Source of the DNA: Candidatus Alcyoniella australis
GTDB lineage: Bacteria > Lernaellota > Lernaellaia > JAVCCG01 > Alcyoniellaceae
NCBI GenBank assembly: GCA_030765605.1
Contig: JAVCCG010000072.1
Coordinates: 15,933 to 79,932 of the forward strand
Reading direction: 5' to 3'
Length of the DNA stretch: 64,000 bases
The notes beneath the pieces were generated by a model. That model was not told the DNA's origin and did not search any database. It was given only the letters and a program-made list of their open reading frames with translations. The position numbers and the translations under genes were made by a program. Shown piece after piece: positions 9,258 to 17,444 of this stretch. The first letter of the stretch is position 1. Every line of letters begins with the position of its first letter.

Positions 9258-10039
9258 TGGTCCACCATCAAACGCACGACCTCCAGCGCCCTTTGCGCGG
9301 GCTCGAGCTTTGCGCCGCGCCAGGCCGAGAGCGCGTTGGAGCCTTTGCGCAGACGGTTGAACGCCTCATAAAAATGCAGGCCGTACTGCGCGGATTTGAG
9401 CACATCGACGCAGCGCGTTGACTGCCGCGCGTAGCTGCGCACGAAGTACCCGCGCAGGGAGTAGCGGCCGTAGAGCCGCGCGCCGACCGAGGTCAGCAGC
9501 GAGTACGAGGCGTTGAGCAGGTCGTGCTCCAGGCTCAGCGCCTTGACCCCGGCGTAGTCGATCAGCACCAGGCCCGCGGGCGCGCGCAGCACGTTGCGCG
9601 CGTGCAGATCGTCGTGCACCAACGCCGCGAACATTCGCTTAGGCGTCAGCGCCATCAGCCGTTGCGCCAGTTGGTCCGCCTCAGACTGGTCGAGCAATCC
9701 GGCCTCGATGTAGCGCTGCAAATAGTTTGCGCTCTGCTCGCGATAGCCCGCCAGCCCCTGTTCAAGGGGCAGGTCGAGCTCGCGCAGACCGTGGATTTGC
9801 GCCATCAGCTCGGCCAACGTGCGTCTGCCCGATAGTCCCAAACGTCCGCTGAGCGGCTGGGCGTCCACGTATTCCATGATCAGACGCGCGCCTTGGCGTT
9901 CGATCAATCGCGGCGATCCGACCTTGGCCACGTTAAGCACCGACAGGTAGCGCTCGGCCCGGGCCGCGTCGCGTTCTGAGGCGAACTCGCGGATTTTATA
10001 TCGGCCGTCCGCACTGATCTCAAAACGCTGCTCGCTCAT
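9254..10039 (-). CDS. Kinase-fold protein, lipopolysaccharide core/Kdo-kinase-like
   Basis: A 261-residue protein with the catalytic core of small-molecule and LPS kinases. Residues 142-149 read HDDLHARN, matching the HxDxxxxN catalytic loop, and LIDYAGVK follows at about 159-166 as the metal-binding DFG equivalent (D161). An E at about residue 56 (IMEYVDAQPLS) fits the hinge. The N-terminal glycine loop is poorly conserved, as in InaA/WaaP/Kdo-kinase-like families. Sitting between flippase and GT genes with ATGA overlaps on both sides, it may phosphorylate the lipid-linked glycan or a core sugar; that role is inferred. The alternative is an aminoglycoside-phosphotransferase-like enzyme of other function, which the context makes less likely. 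Confidence 0.75.
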   Translation of the reverse strand: MSEQRFEISADGRYKIREFASERDAARAERYLSVLNVAKVGSPRLIERQGARLIMEYVDAQPLSGRLGLSGRRTLAELMAQIHGLRELDLPLEQGLAGYREQSANYLQRYIEAGLLDQSEADQLAQRLMALTPKRMFAALVHDDLHARNVLRAPAGLVLIDYAGVKALSLEHDLLNASYSLLTSVGARLYGRYSLRGYFVRSYARQSTRCVDVLKSAQYGLHFYEAFNRLRKGSNALSAWRGAKLEPAQRALEVVRLMVDQ

Positions 10040-11505
10040 CGGGCGCTGCGTCCCAGGGCATCGCGGATCAGGCTCAGCGCCCGGCGCGGATCGATCGCGC
10101 CCAACGCCTTGAGCAACCAGAAGTAGCCGACCAGCACCGCGGCCTTAATTGCCAGCGGCGCGAGCAGCTGGTCGGGCCGCAGCTGGATCAGGTGTACGCC
10201 CAGGCCGATGACCGCGTAGGAGCCCAGCACCAGGGCGACACGGCGCAGGCGGTACGGCATTGGGTTGAGCCGCTGGCTCCACAGATAGACGATCAGCGTC
10301 AGCAGCAGATAGCTGGCGCAGGTGGCGGCCGCCGCGCCGACAATGTTCCAACGCGGGATCCAATACAGGTTGAGCAGCACGTTGAGTCCGGCCGACGCGG
10401 CCGTGGCCAGGGGAATCATCCCCGTGCGTTTGAGCAGCAGCAGGTTGTTGATCAGCGGGTAGTACATGCCGTGGGCCAAATAGCCGCCGATGACCCAGGG
10501 CACCACGCGGTGCGCCTCGTAAAAGCGCTCGGGCGTGAGCAGCATGATCCCCTCGCGCGCGAACAGCACGCCAAAGGCCGCGGCCAGCCCCAGGTAGGCC
10601 CAGTAGTCCTCGGCCACGCGCGCCAGGTGCCGCTTGGCATCGGGATTGTTCTTGACCTCGCGCAGGTGGTAGGGCAGGAACGCGCGGTTGAAAGCCAGGT
10701 TGATCGCCGACATCAGCATGCCGATGTTGTAGCCCAGCGAGTACAGCCCCACGCGGTCCAGCGACGTCATCCGTTCGAGCAGCACGCGGTCCAGAAACGT
10801 CTGCGACCAGTTGGCCACGGCGTGAGCGGTCAGCGGCAGACCGTAGATCAACGAGCGTTTGAGCATCGGCAAATCCAGCGCCGGACGCGCCTTGCGCCAA
10901 ATCAGCACGCTCATGATTACGAAGAACACCGCCACCGCAATAAAACGCGCCCACAGCGCTGCCCGCGCCGAACGCTCGATTCCAACCAGCGCCAGCACCA
11001 CCAGCCCGGCGATCAGCAGGTATTCGCCGATCTGCAATATTGCGTAGAGCCCGGCGCGCTCGCTTGCACGCAGCATCGCCATCGGCACCACGTGGCTCAG
11101 CTGGCAAAAGGCAATCAGCACGCCCAGGGCCAGAAACGGCCAGAAACCCATGGACGTATCTTTGACCAGCAGCGGGCCCCAGTATTTGCCGGTAGCCAGG
11201 GCGGCCACGGTCAGCAGCAGACCGACCGCGATCAGAAATCCGGCGCTGGTCCCCAGAAAGCGCTTGAGACGCGCCGGATCGCCCTCGTAATCGAAATAGA
11301 AGCGCAGCACCGACGAGCGAAATCCCAGCTCGGTCAGCGCCAGCATGATCGCGGCCAGCGAGGTGACGTAGGTGACGATCCCGTACTGGCGCTCGCTGAG
11401 CAGGTAGGTGTAGATCGGGATCAGCGCCAGGGCCATCAGCTTGGGAGCCAGGTTGCCCAGCGCGTAAAATCCCGAGCCGCGCAACAGGCTTGCGGCCCTG
11501 CTCAT
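10036..11505 (-). CDS. Wzx-type polysaccharide flippase (MATE/MOP superfamily)
   Basis: A 489-residue inner-membrane protein with 12-14 predicted hydrophobic helices. It starts MSRAASLLRGSGFYALGNLA at the ATG at 11505, which overlaps the epimerase stop (ATGA); an upstream in-frame extension lies within that neighbour. The first helix pair (LAPKLMALALIPIYTYLLSERQYG) and the RAFLPYHLREVKNN loop resemble polysaccharide-biosynthesis (Wzx/RfbX) proteins. Such proteins move undecaprenyl-pyrophosphate-linked repeat units from the cytoplasmic to the periplasmic leaflet. Together with the O-antigen ligase/polymerase at 582-2183 it defines the assembly route. Substrate specificity cannot be read from the sequence. 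Confidence 0.87.
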   Translation of the reverse strand: MSRAASLLRGSGFYALGNLAPKLMALALIPIYTYLLSERQYGIVTYVTSLAAIMLALTELGFRSSVLRFYFDYEGDPARLKRFLGTSAGFLIAVGLLLTVAALATGKYWGPLLVKDTSMGFWPFLALGVLIAFCQLSHVVPMAMLRASERAGLYAILQIGEYLLIAGLVVLALVGIERSARAALWARFIAVAVFFVIMSVLIWRKARPALDLPMLKRSLIYGLPLTAHAVANWSQTFLDRVLLERMTSLDRVGLYSLGYNIGMLMSAINLAFNRAFLPYHLREVKNNPDAKRHLARVAEDYWAYLGLAAAFGVLFAREGIMLLTPERFYEAHRVVPWVIGGYLAHGMYYPLINNLLLLKRTGMIPLATAASAGLNVLLNLYWIPRWNIVGAAAATCASYLLLTLIVYLWSQRLNPMPYRLRRVALVLGSYAVIGLGVHLIQLRPDQLLAPLAIKAAVLVGYFWLLKALGAIDPRRALSLIRDALGRSAR

Positions 11506-12626
11506 CCAAGCCGCTCCAGCAGCTGTTCGAGGATCAGCCGCGAGGCGTCGCCCCGGCCGTAGTGGCGCTGCGGATCGCCGCGACTGAACCACGATTGATC
11601 GAGGACGCGGTCCGCGATCAACTGCGGATCGTCATCGGCCAGCACGTTGGCGCGATCGTCCACGGTCTCGACCCACTCGGTGTTCCCGCGCACCGTCACG
11701 CACGGCACGCCGAGCACGTAGGCCTCCTTCTGCATCCCGCCCGAGTCGGTGACCAACGCCGCGGCCTCTCCCAGCAGCGCCAGGGTTTGCAGATAGCCCA
11801 GCGGCTTGACGATCCGCAAGCCGGGCATGCTGCGCAGATCGGGCGCGTCGGGCGCGTCGAGCCGTTGCCTGGTGCGCGGATGGAGCGGCAGCAGCACCGG
11901 CATGCGCTGGGCCACGCTGCCCAGGCCCTGGAAGATCCGGCCCAGTCGCAGCGGGTCGTCCACGTTCTTGGCGCGGTGGCAGGTGGCCAGCACGTAGCCG
12001 CCAGGCTCGAGCCCCAGCTCGCTGATCAGCCCGCCGTACTGCCGCGCGCGCTCGGAGAAAATGCGGATCGCGTCGTACATCACGTCGCCCACCAGCTTTA
12101 CGCCGCGGGTGATTCCCTCGCGCTCGAGGTTTTGCACCGCGGCCGCGGTGGGCGCAAACAGCAGTGCCGAAAGCCGGTCGCACAGCACGCGGTTGAGTTC
12201 CTCGGGCATCGAATCGTCGAACGAGCGCAGCCCGGCCTCAACGTGGGCCACGGGGATGCGCAGCTTGGCCGCGGCCAATGCTCCGGCCAGTGTCGAATTG
12301 GTGTCGCCGTAGACCAGTACCGCGTCGGGTCGCCTGGCGAGCAGCTCGGCCTCCAGGGCGATCAACATCCGGCCGGTCATCTCGCCGTGTCCGCCGCTGT
12401 GCACTCCCAGGTTTACGTCGGGCGCGGGAATGCCCAGCTCGTCGAAAAACGTGCGGCTCATCTCGGGGTCGAAGTGCTGACCGGTGTGCACGATCACGTG
12501 CTCGATCAGCGGACCGGACTCCTGCTGCGCCAGTTGCAGTCGATGGCACAGCGCGGCAGCCTTGACGAACTGCGGACGGGCCCCGAGTACAGTCAGGACC
12601 CGCGGAATCGATTTGTCGTTACTCAT
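11502..12626 (-). CDS. wecB: Non-hydrolysing UDP-N-acetylglucosamine-type 2-epimerase (WecB/WbpI family)
   Basis: A 374-residue cytoplasmic enzyme of the UDP-GlcNAc 2-epimerase fold. Visible motifs are VLTVLGARPQFVKAAAL at the N-terminus, HTGQHFDPEMS, VLVYGDTNSTLAGALAA, VAHVEAGLRSFD, PEELNRVLCDR and VTDSGGMQKEAYVLG, the nucleotide-binding SGG loop. Classical WecB opens with G(T/A)RPEAIK. The RPQFVKAA variant here is the one I associate with WbpI-like enzymes acting on UDP-2,3-diacetamido-glucuronate. That reading fits the adjacent fused dehydrogenase/acetyltransferase gene, whose 3' end it overlaps by 8 bp. The symbol is a family name; strict substrate assignment needs a phylogeny. Confidence 0.85.
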   Translation of the reverse strand: MSNDKSIPRVLTVLGARPQFVKAAALCHRLQLAQQESGPLIEHVIVHTGQHFDPEMSRTFFDELGIPAPDVNLGVHSGGHGEMTGRMLIALEAELLARRPDAVLVYGDTNSTLAGALAAAKLRIPVAHVEAGLRSFDDSMPEELNRVLCDRLSALLFAPTAAAVQNLEREGITRGVKLVGDVMYDAIRIFSERARQYGGLISELGLEPGGYVLATCHRAKNVDDPLRLGRIFQGLGSVAQRMPVLLPLHPRTRQRLDAPDAPDLRSMPGLRIVKPLGYLQTLALLGEAAALVTDSGGMQKEAYVLGVPCVTVRGNTEWVETVDDRANVLADDDPQLIADRVLDQSWFSRGDPQRHYGRGDASRLILEQLLERLG

Positions 12627-14184
12627 CCTTTAATAACAGCAGGCCGTCCTCGATCTGGTAGTTCGCACCGCAGGCCTTGCACTGCAGCGTGAGGCCCTCG
12701 GGCAGGCGCACGCCGCAGGCGCAGGTCCAGCCCACGCGGCGCGCGGGATTGCCCATCACCAGCGCAAAATCCGGCACGTCGCGGGTGACCACCGCACCGG
12801 CGGCGATAAAAGCGTAGCGGCCTATTTTATAGCCGCAGAGGATCGTGCTGTTGGCCCCTAAAGTCGCTCCGCGCCCCACGGGCGTGGGCTTGAATTCATC
12901 GCGCCGCGACACGGCGCTGCGCGGATTGGTGACGTTGGTAAAGACCATGCTCGGTCCGCAAAAAACGTCGTCCTCGAGGGTCACGCCCTTGTAGACGCTG
13001 ACGTTGTTCTGGATCTTGCAGTTCGCGCCGATGGTCACGTCGGGTCCGATCACGCAGTTCTGGCCGACGTTGCAGCGCGGGCCGATGCTCGATCCGCCGA
13101 GCACGTGGGTGAAGTGCCAGATCCGCGTGCCCGCGCCGATGGTCACATCCGGGTCGATCACCGCGCTGGGATGCACGAAGACGCCCGCGTCCTGCGCGAT
13201 CACGCCCGCGACCTCCACCGGTCGGCCGCCGGCCTCCAGGCTGCGTTGGCAGGCTGTGAGCAGGGTCAAGACCTCGATCCCGGACGCGGCGTCGGTGCGC
13301 GGCTTGGTCCCGTTGGCGGCGCACTGGAGAAAGTGCAGGCACTCGTTGCGCAGTGGCTCGTCCTCGCCGAACTCGACGCTGACCACGTCCTTGGAGCGCG
13401 GCACTGGTTTGCGATCGACCCAGTCCACACCCTTGTCGTAGAGCATCAGCTTGTGCTCGCGCTGGGCCACATCGTCGAAGACCGCCATCTTCCGATCGCC
13501 GATCACGACCAGCCGCTGTTCCTTGTAGGGGTGCAGCCAGCTGACGTGGATGTGCGCGCGCACGCCGTGGGCGAACTCCAGCGTGCTCAGCGTGACGTCG
13601 GCCACGCGGTCGTCGAGGTAGGCGCCGCCGACCGAGGTCACGTTCAGCGGCATCTCGCCCAGCATCAGCAGGATCACCGACAGGTCGTGGGGCGCGAAGC
13701 TCCAGAGGATGTTCTCCTCGGTGCGGATTCGGCCAAGGTTCAGCCGGTTGGAGTAGATGTAGTTCAGCTTGCCCAGGACGCCCTCGTCCACCAGCTGCTT
13801 GAGCTTAAGTACGCCCGGATGGTAGGCCAGCAGGTGGCCGACCATCAGCGTCAGGCCGCGGGCCCGGCTTATCCGGGCCAGTTCGCGCGCCTGGCCCAGC
13901 TCGAGGCACAGCGGCTTTTCGACCATCACGTGCTTGCCCGCCTCGAGCGCGGCGCGGGCCAGCTCAAAATGCGTCGGAGCCGGCGTGGCGATCACCACGC
14001 CGCCGATCGCATCGTCGCCAAATACCTGCTCGGGGCTTTGCGCCACCGGCACGTTGAATTGCTCGACGATCCACTGTCTGCGCTCGGGATCAGTGTCCCA
14101 GACGCAGGCCAGTGCACCCAGCTCGTTGAAGTTACGCACCAGGTTCTTGCCCCAGTGCCCCCCGCCGAATACTGCTACCTTCAT
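12619..14184 (-). CDS. Fused Gfo/Idh oxidoreductase + left-handed beta-helix N-acetyltransferase + zinc ribbon (WbpB-WbpD-like)
   Basis: A 521-residue fusion. Residues 1 to about 325 are a Gfo/Idh/MocA oxidoreductase: FGGGHWGKN Rossmann loop at 6-14, VVIATPAPTH and EKPLC at 89-93. Residues 335-485 form hexapeptide repeats of a left-handed beta-helix acetyltransferase (VIGPDVTIGANCKIQNNV, then GNPARRVGW), close to WbpD-type enzymes. Residues 487-511 have CAC-G...C-KACG, a four-cysteine zinc-ribbon-like tail. In UDP-ManNAc3NAcA synthesis WbpB oxidises the 3-position and WbpD acetylates the 3-amino group; here both seem to be one chain. WbpA (6-dehydrogenase) and WbpE (aminotransferase) are not in the window. 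A strong promoter lies directly upstream. Confidence 0.88.
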   Translation of the reverse strand: MKVAVFGGGHWGKNLVRNFNELGALACVWDTDPERRQWIVEQFNVPVAQSPEQVFGDDAIGGVVIATPAPTHFELARAALEAGKHVMVEKPLCLELGQARELARISRARGLTLMVGHLLAYHPGVLKLKQLVDEGVLGKLNYIYSNRLNLGRIRTEENILWSFAPHDLSVILLMLGEMPLNVTSVGGAYLDDRVADVTLSTLEFAHGVRAHIHVSWLHPYKEQRLVVIGDRKMAVFDDVAQREHKLMLYDKGVDWVDRKPVPRSKDVVSVEFGEDEPLRNECLHFLQCAANGTKPRTDAASGIEVLTLLTACQRSLEAGGRPVEVAGVIAQDAGVFVHPSAVIDPDVTIGAGTRIWHFTHVLGGSSIGPRCNVGQNCVIGPDVTIGANCKIQNNVSVYKGVTLEDDVFCGPSMVFTNVTNPRSAVSRRDEFKPTPVGRGATLGANSTILCGYKIGRYAFIAAGAVVTRDVPDFALVMGNPARRVGWTCACGVRLPEGLTLQCKACGANYQIEDGLLLLKDE

Positions 14185-14193
14185 AGTGAGCGG

Positions 14194-14222
14194 ATTATAT
14201 TGGAAATACCGATGGGGGCCAA
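14194..14222 (-). promoter_or_regulatory. Predicted sigma70-type promoter, near-leaderless, for the WbpB-D fusion
   Basis: On the minus strand, TTGGCC (14217-14222) and a perfect TATAAT (14194-14199) are separated by exactly 17 bp. The -10 ends only 9 bases before the ATG at 14184, so transcription would begin about 3-5 bases before the start codon. No Shine-Dalgarno sequence is visible there, consistent with a leaderless or nearly leaderless mRNA. It would let the sugar genes and everything downstream be expressed independently of the two GT2 genes upstream. Confidence 0.6.
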
Positions 14223-14239
14223 CAAGCTCCCTGAAACGC

Positions 14240-15244
14240 CTACTTGGGAAACAGGTAGACGTCGAGGGACGAGCGCGTGGCGCTCATCCGCGACTGGATC
14301 TCGCGCCGCTTGCGCCTGATCTTGCCGCTGCCGCGCAACGATTGCCACAGCGCGGAGAGCGCGACGTGCAGGCCGTAGTGTTTGATGAAGCGTCCCAAGC
14401 CGCGCAGTTCCGAACGGATGATCCGCGCGCGGTGGACTTTCCACTGGCCCGCGGAGAGGTTCTTAAGCAGCATCCAGTAGCGGTTGCGCACGCTCCAGAT
14501 CAGGTACTGCCGACGGCGTTCGGCGTTATTGTGCCGGGTCGCCCCGCGGTAGTGCACGCCCGTGGCCTCGGGGGTGTAGACCGCGCGCCAGCCGCGCAGC
14601 CGCGCGCGCCAGGCCAGGTCCACGTCCTCGACAAACGCGAAGAAGTCCTCGTCAACGTACTGGCCTTGCAGGCGCAGATCCTCGAGCATCTCGCGGCTGT
14701 AGAGCGCCGCCGCGCCGCTGGGGCCGAACACGTAATCGGTCTCGTCGTAGCGGCCGTCGTCCTCCTCGCCCTGGCCGCGGTCGGCCATGAACAACTCGTT
14801 CATCACGATGCCGGTGGTGTCGATTATCCGCGGATCGCTTCCCGCAGAACTGCCCCACAGCTTGCCGCTGACCATCCCGATCTTCGGTCCCTTGTCAAAG
14901 GCGCTCAGCGCCCGATCGAGAAAGTCCGGCGCGAGCTCGACGTCGAAATTCAGCGCCAGCACGTATTGGCCATCGGTCTGATCGATGCCGCGGTTGAGCG
15001 CGGCCGAGTACCCGATGTTGTTCTTGAGCAAGATCACCCGCGTCTGGGGGTAGTGCGCCTGCACCTTGCGGATCGAATGATCAAAGCTGCCGTTGTCCAC
15101 GACCGTGATGTCGAAATCCTCGTCCAGACGCTGACCGTAGACGAAGTCCAGGCAACGCGGCAGCATGTCGCCGCCGTTGAGGTTGACGATCACCACCGAA
15201 ACTTTCGGCGGCGCGTCTAGAGCTTGCCTGTCCTGTGCATCCAC
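14240..15244 (-). CDS. Family-2 glycosyltransferase (rhamnosyltransferase-like)
   Basis: About 334 residues of an inverting GT-A transferase: KVSVVIVNLNGGDMLPRCLD at the N-terminus, ITVVDNGSFDHS, NNIGYSAALNRGID, the LNFDVELAP divalent-metal site (a DxD-like variant) and VDEDFFAFVEDVDLAWRARL, the ED motif with the catalytic base. This combination is usual for dTDP-rhamnosyl transferases (WbbL/RfbF type). The start is uncertain: no ATG is available, and the frame is open far upstream inside the neighbour. GTG at 15244 (or TTG at 15247) is the last start codon before the conserved domain and implies a 28-bp overlap with the upstream gene. A 55-bp gap with a promoter follows it. Confidence 0.8.
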   Translation of the reverse strand: MDAQDRQALDAPPKVSVVIVNLNGGDMLPRCLDFVYGQRLDEDFDITVVDNGSFDHSIRKVQAHYPQTRVILLKNNIGYSAALNRGIDQTDGQYVLALNFDVELAPDFLDRALSAFDKGPKIGMVSGKLWGSSAGSDPRIIDTTGIVMNELFMADRGQGEEDDGRYDETDYVFGPSGAAALYSREMLEDLRLQGQYVDEDFFAFVEDVDLAWRARLRGWRAVYTPEATGVHYRGATRHNNAERRRQYLIWSVRNRYWMLLKNLSAGQWKVHRARIIRSELRGLGRFIKHYGLHVALSALWQSLRGSGKIRRKRREIQSRMSATRSSLDVYLFPK

Positions 15245-15930
15245 CAAAGCGTAAGTACCTTCAGATAGCCGTCGATCAGTCTGCCGACGGTCAGTTCGCT
15301 GCTGCCGCGCCGACGCTCGACAAAGCGGATCGGCACCTCGGCGAAGCTCAGTCCGGCCAGCCGGGCGCGATAGTTGATCTCGTGCACGATGCTCGGCCCG
15401 GCCGAGAACAGCGCACGCGGATCGACCCGCTGGAAGACCCGCCTGTTGAACAGCCGATAGCCCGAGTTGATGTCGCCCACCGGCACGCGCAGCACGCTGC
15501 GCGCGTAAAAACAAGACAGCGCCGTGAGCATCCGTCTGAACCACGGCCGGCCCTCGTCGCGACCGCCGCGCACGGTGCGGCTGCCGATTATCACGTCGGC
15601 TTGCCCCGCGGCCGCGATCAACGTCGGCGCGTCCTCGGGACGGTGGCTCAGGTCGCCGTCCATCTCGATGATCAGCTCGGCCCCCATCTCGAACGCCTCG
15701 GCCAGACCCTCGGCCCCCGCATAACCGCGCCCCTTGCGCTGGGTGCGCAGCAACAGGTGAACGCCCGGATCGCTCTGCGCTCGCTCGCGTACGACCTGCG
15801 CCGTGCCGTCGGGCGAATTATCGTCAGCCACCAGCACCTCAACGCCCTGGGGCAGTCCGCGCAGGCGATCGATCAGCTCGCCGACGTTCTGGGCCTCATT
15901 ATAAGTCGGCACTACCGCGATAATTCTCAT
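15217..15930 (-). CDS. Polyprenol-phosphate mannosyltransferase-like GT2 (DPM1 type)
   Basis: A 237-residue GT-A enzyme matching dolichol/polyprenol monophosphomannose synthases. It shows AVVPTYNEAQNVGELIDRL, VADDNSPDGTAQVV, KGRGYAGAEGLAEAF, IIEMDGDLSHRPED (the DxD metal site), DVIIGSRTVRGG and INSGYRLFNRRV. Such enzymes load mannose or another hexose on a polyprenyl-phosphate carrier, which GT39/GT83-type membrane transferases then use outside; several such transferases occur in this window. There is no C-terminal membrane domain. The ATG at 15930 is preferred over a TTG just before it. It is the first gene of the minus-strand glycan operon and faces a divergent gene across 143 bp. Confidence 0.87.
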   Translation of the reverse strand: MRIIAVVPTYNEAQNVGELIDRLRGLPQGVEVLVADDNSPDGTAQVVRERAQSDPGVHLLLRTQRKGRGYAGAEGLAEAFEMGAELIIEMDGDLSHRPEDAPTLIAAAGQADVIIGSRTVRGGRDEGRPWFRRMLTALSCFYARSVLRVPVGDINSGYRLFNRRVFQRVDPRALFSAGPSIVHEINYRARLAGLSFAEVPIRFVERRRGSSELTVGRLIDGYLKVLTLWWMHRTGKL

Positions 15931-16008
15931 CAAATGTCGGCTTCCCCTGCGTTCGGCCCGCGATTGTAGCGATAATGCACGTCGGCGACCAGATTTTACG
16001 TATTTTAC

Positions 16009-16036
16009 TTGTCAGTCTTCCGCTACTGAGTATACA
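16009..16036 (+). promoter_or_regulatory. Predicted promoter in the divergent intergenic region 15931-16073
   Basis: On the plus strand, TTGTCA (16009-16014) and TATACA (16031-16036) are separated by 16 bp, 38 bases ahead of the ATG at 16074, which has AGGGG six bases upstream. On the minus strand, TACAAT at 15963-15968 is a possible -10 for the glycan operon but lacks a convincing -35. The region is AT-richer than the flanking genes, as expected for a shared divergent promoter region. No operator repeat was recognised. Confidence 0.45.
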
Positions 16037-16073
16037 TTACTTTCCCGACGACCTTTAACAACAGGGGCATTAG

Positions 16074-17378
16074 ATGGACGTGCTGGTTGTCGGCTCCGGA
16101 TACGCGGGACTCACGGCCGCGGCACTGCTTGCGCGGCGCGGTCTGGAAGTCGAGTTGATCGAACGTTCGCGGGTCTGCGGCGGCCGCGCTCGGGCAATCC
16201 AGCGCGACGGCTGGATTGTCGATTACGGCATCCACGGCCATCGGCTGGGCCAGAGCGGATCCGCGGCCCAGGCCCTTAATCTGGCGGGCGAATGCATCGA
16301 GTGGATCGAGGAAACGGTCCACGACAGCTACATTAAATTCGGAGACAATCGGCAACAGCAGTTCCACGGCATCGGCCCGTTCTTGCTCGGCGAGGACTAC
16401 AGCACGCTGCAAAAACTCTCCGTGGCCGGGGTCTTCGCCCATCTGCTGGCCATCGATCCTCAGCGCAACTCCGGGCGCAACGTGGCGCACTTCCTGCGCT
16501 GGCACAGCGACGAGCAGGTGCGCGGCCTGATGCGTTTCCTGTGCTTTGGCATGATCGCGCCCGAACTGGAGCGAGCGAGCCTGGGCGAGCTGGTCGACTT
16601 CGTGCGACGAATGATCCGCACGCCGGTCGAGCAACGGCTGGGCACGCCCGTGGGCGGCGACGCCCAGCTGATCGGCAAGCTGCGAGGGGCCATCGAGCAT
16701 GCCGGGGGCAAAATCAAACTCTCCGAACCGCTGAAAAGCTTGGAGATCCAGAACGGCCGCGTAACCAGGGCGCTGACCGGCAAGCGCGAACTCGAGCCGC
16801 GGGCTGTGGTCTTCACCCCGCCGTTGCAGCAGCTTCACAAATACCTGCCCCAGGGGGCGCTCGATGCACAATTCGTGGAGCGCGCCTCGATGATCGAGCC
16901 CACGGCCGGCGTGAGCATCGACTTCGGGCTCAAGCACAAGGTCAGCGATCTGTGCGGCACGGTTATCGACCTGGACCTGCCGAGCTTCGGCAAGTTCCCC
17001 AGCAACTCCGATCCGAGTCTGGCCCCCCCGGATAAGCAACTCGCCACGTTCCTGATCGTGATCCCGGCGCAACAGATCCGCAGCCGGCAAGCCGTGGCCG
17101 AGGCCGAGCACCGACTGCGCGAACACATCCGCAGCGAGTTCCCAGGATTCTTCGAAGCGGTCGAATGGGAGCGCCGCCTGGTGGTGCCGATCCTCGACGG
17201 CGCACTCTTGCGGCCGGGCCAATCGCGCTGGGATCGACCGGGTCTTCGTGCGCCGGGAGTGGACAATCTTTTCTTCGCCGGCGACACGACCTGCGGCGAT
17301 GGCTGCTCGGGCGATATCGCCTTTGACTCGGCGATCCGGGCCGACAAGATCGCGGCCGAATTTCTCCGATCCTGCTGA
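16074..17378 (+). CDS. FAD-dependent oxidoreductase, phytoene desaturase/amine oxidase-like
   Basis: A 434-residue flavoprotein. The N-terminus has the dinucleotide-binding loop VVGSGYAGLTAAALLARRG, the LIERSRVCGGRAR extension (the GGR motif) and VDYGIHGHRLG. Near the C-terminus FFAGDTTCGDGCSGDIAFDS is the second FAD-contact motif. This architecture is shared by carotenoid desaturases, protoporphyrinogen oxidase-like and amine-oxidase-like enzymes. No carotenoid or quinone genes are adjacent, so the substrate is unknown. The ATG is supported by AGGGG six bases upstream and by a promoter candidate. It is followed after 66 bp by pcnB on the same strand. Confidence 0.8.
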   Translation: MDVLVVGSGYAGLTAAALLARRGLEVELIERSRVCGGRARAIQRDGWIVDYGIHGHRLGQSGSAAQALNLAGECIEWIEETVHDSYIKFGDNRQQQFHGIGPFLLGEDYSTLQKLSVAGVFAHLLAIDPQRNSGRNVAHFLRWHSDEQVRGLMRFLCFGMIAPELERASLGELVDFVRRMIRTPVEQRLGTPVGGDAQLIGKLRGAIEHAGGKIKLSEPLKSLEIQNGRVTRALTGKRELEPRAVVFTPPLQQLHKYLPQGALDAQFVERASMIEPTAGVSIDFGLKHKVSDLCGTVIDLDLPSFGKFPSNSDPSLAPPDKQLATFLIVIPAQQIRSRQAVAEAEHRLREHIRSEFPGFFEAVEWERRLVVPILDGALLRPGQSRWDRPGLRAPGVDNLFFAGDTTCGDGCSGDIAFDSAIRADKIAAEFLRSC

Positions 17379-17444
17379 TTCTCTTGTAAACTCCTGTAAA
17401 ACGTTATAGAAATTCGATGCAAAGAGGGTAAGAGGACAGTCAAC

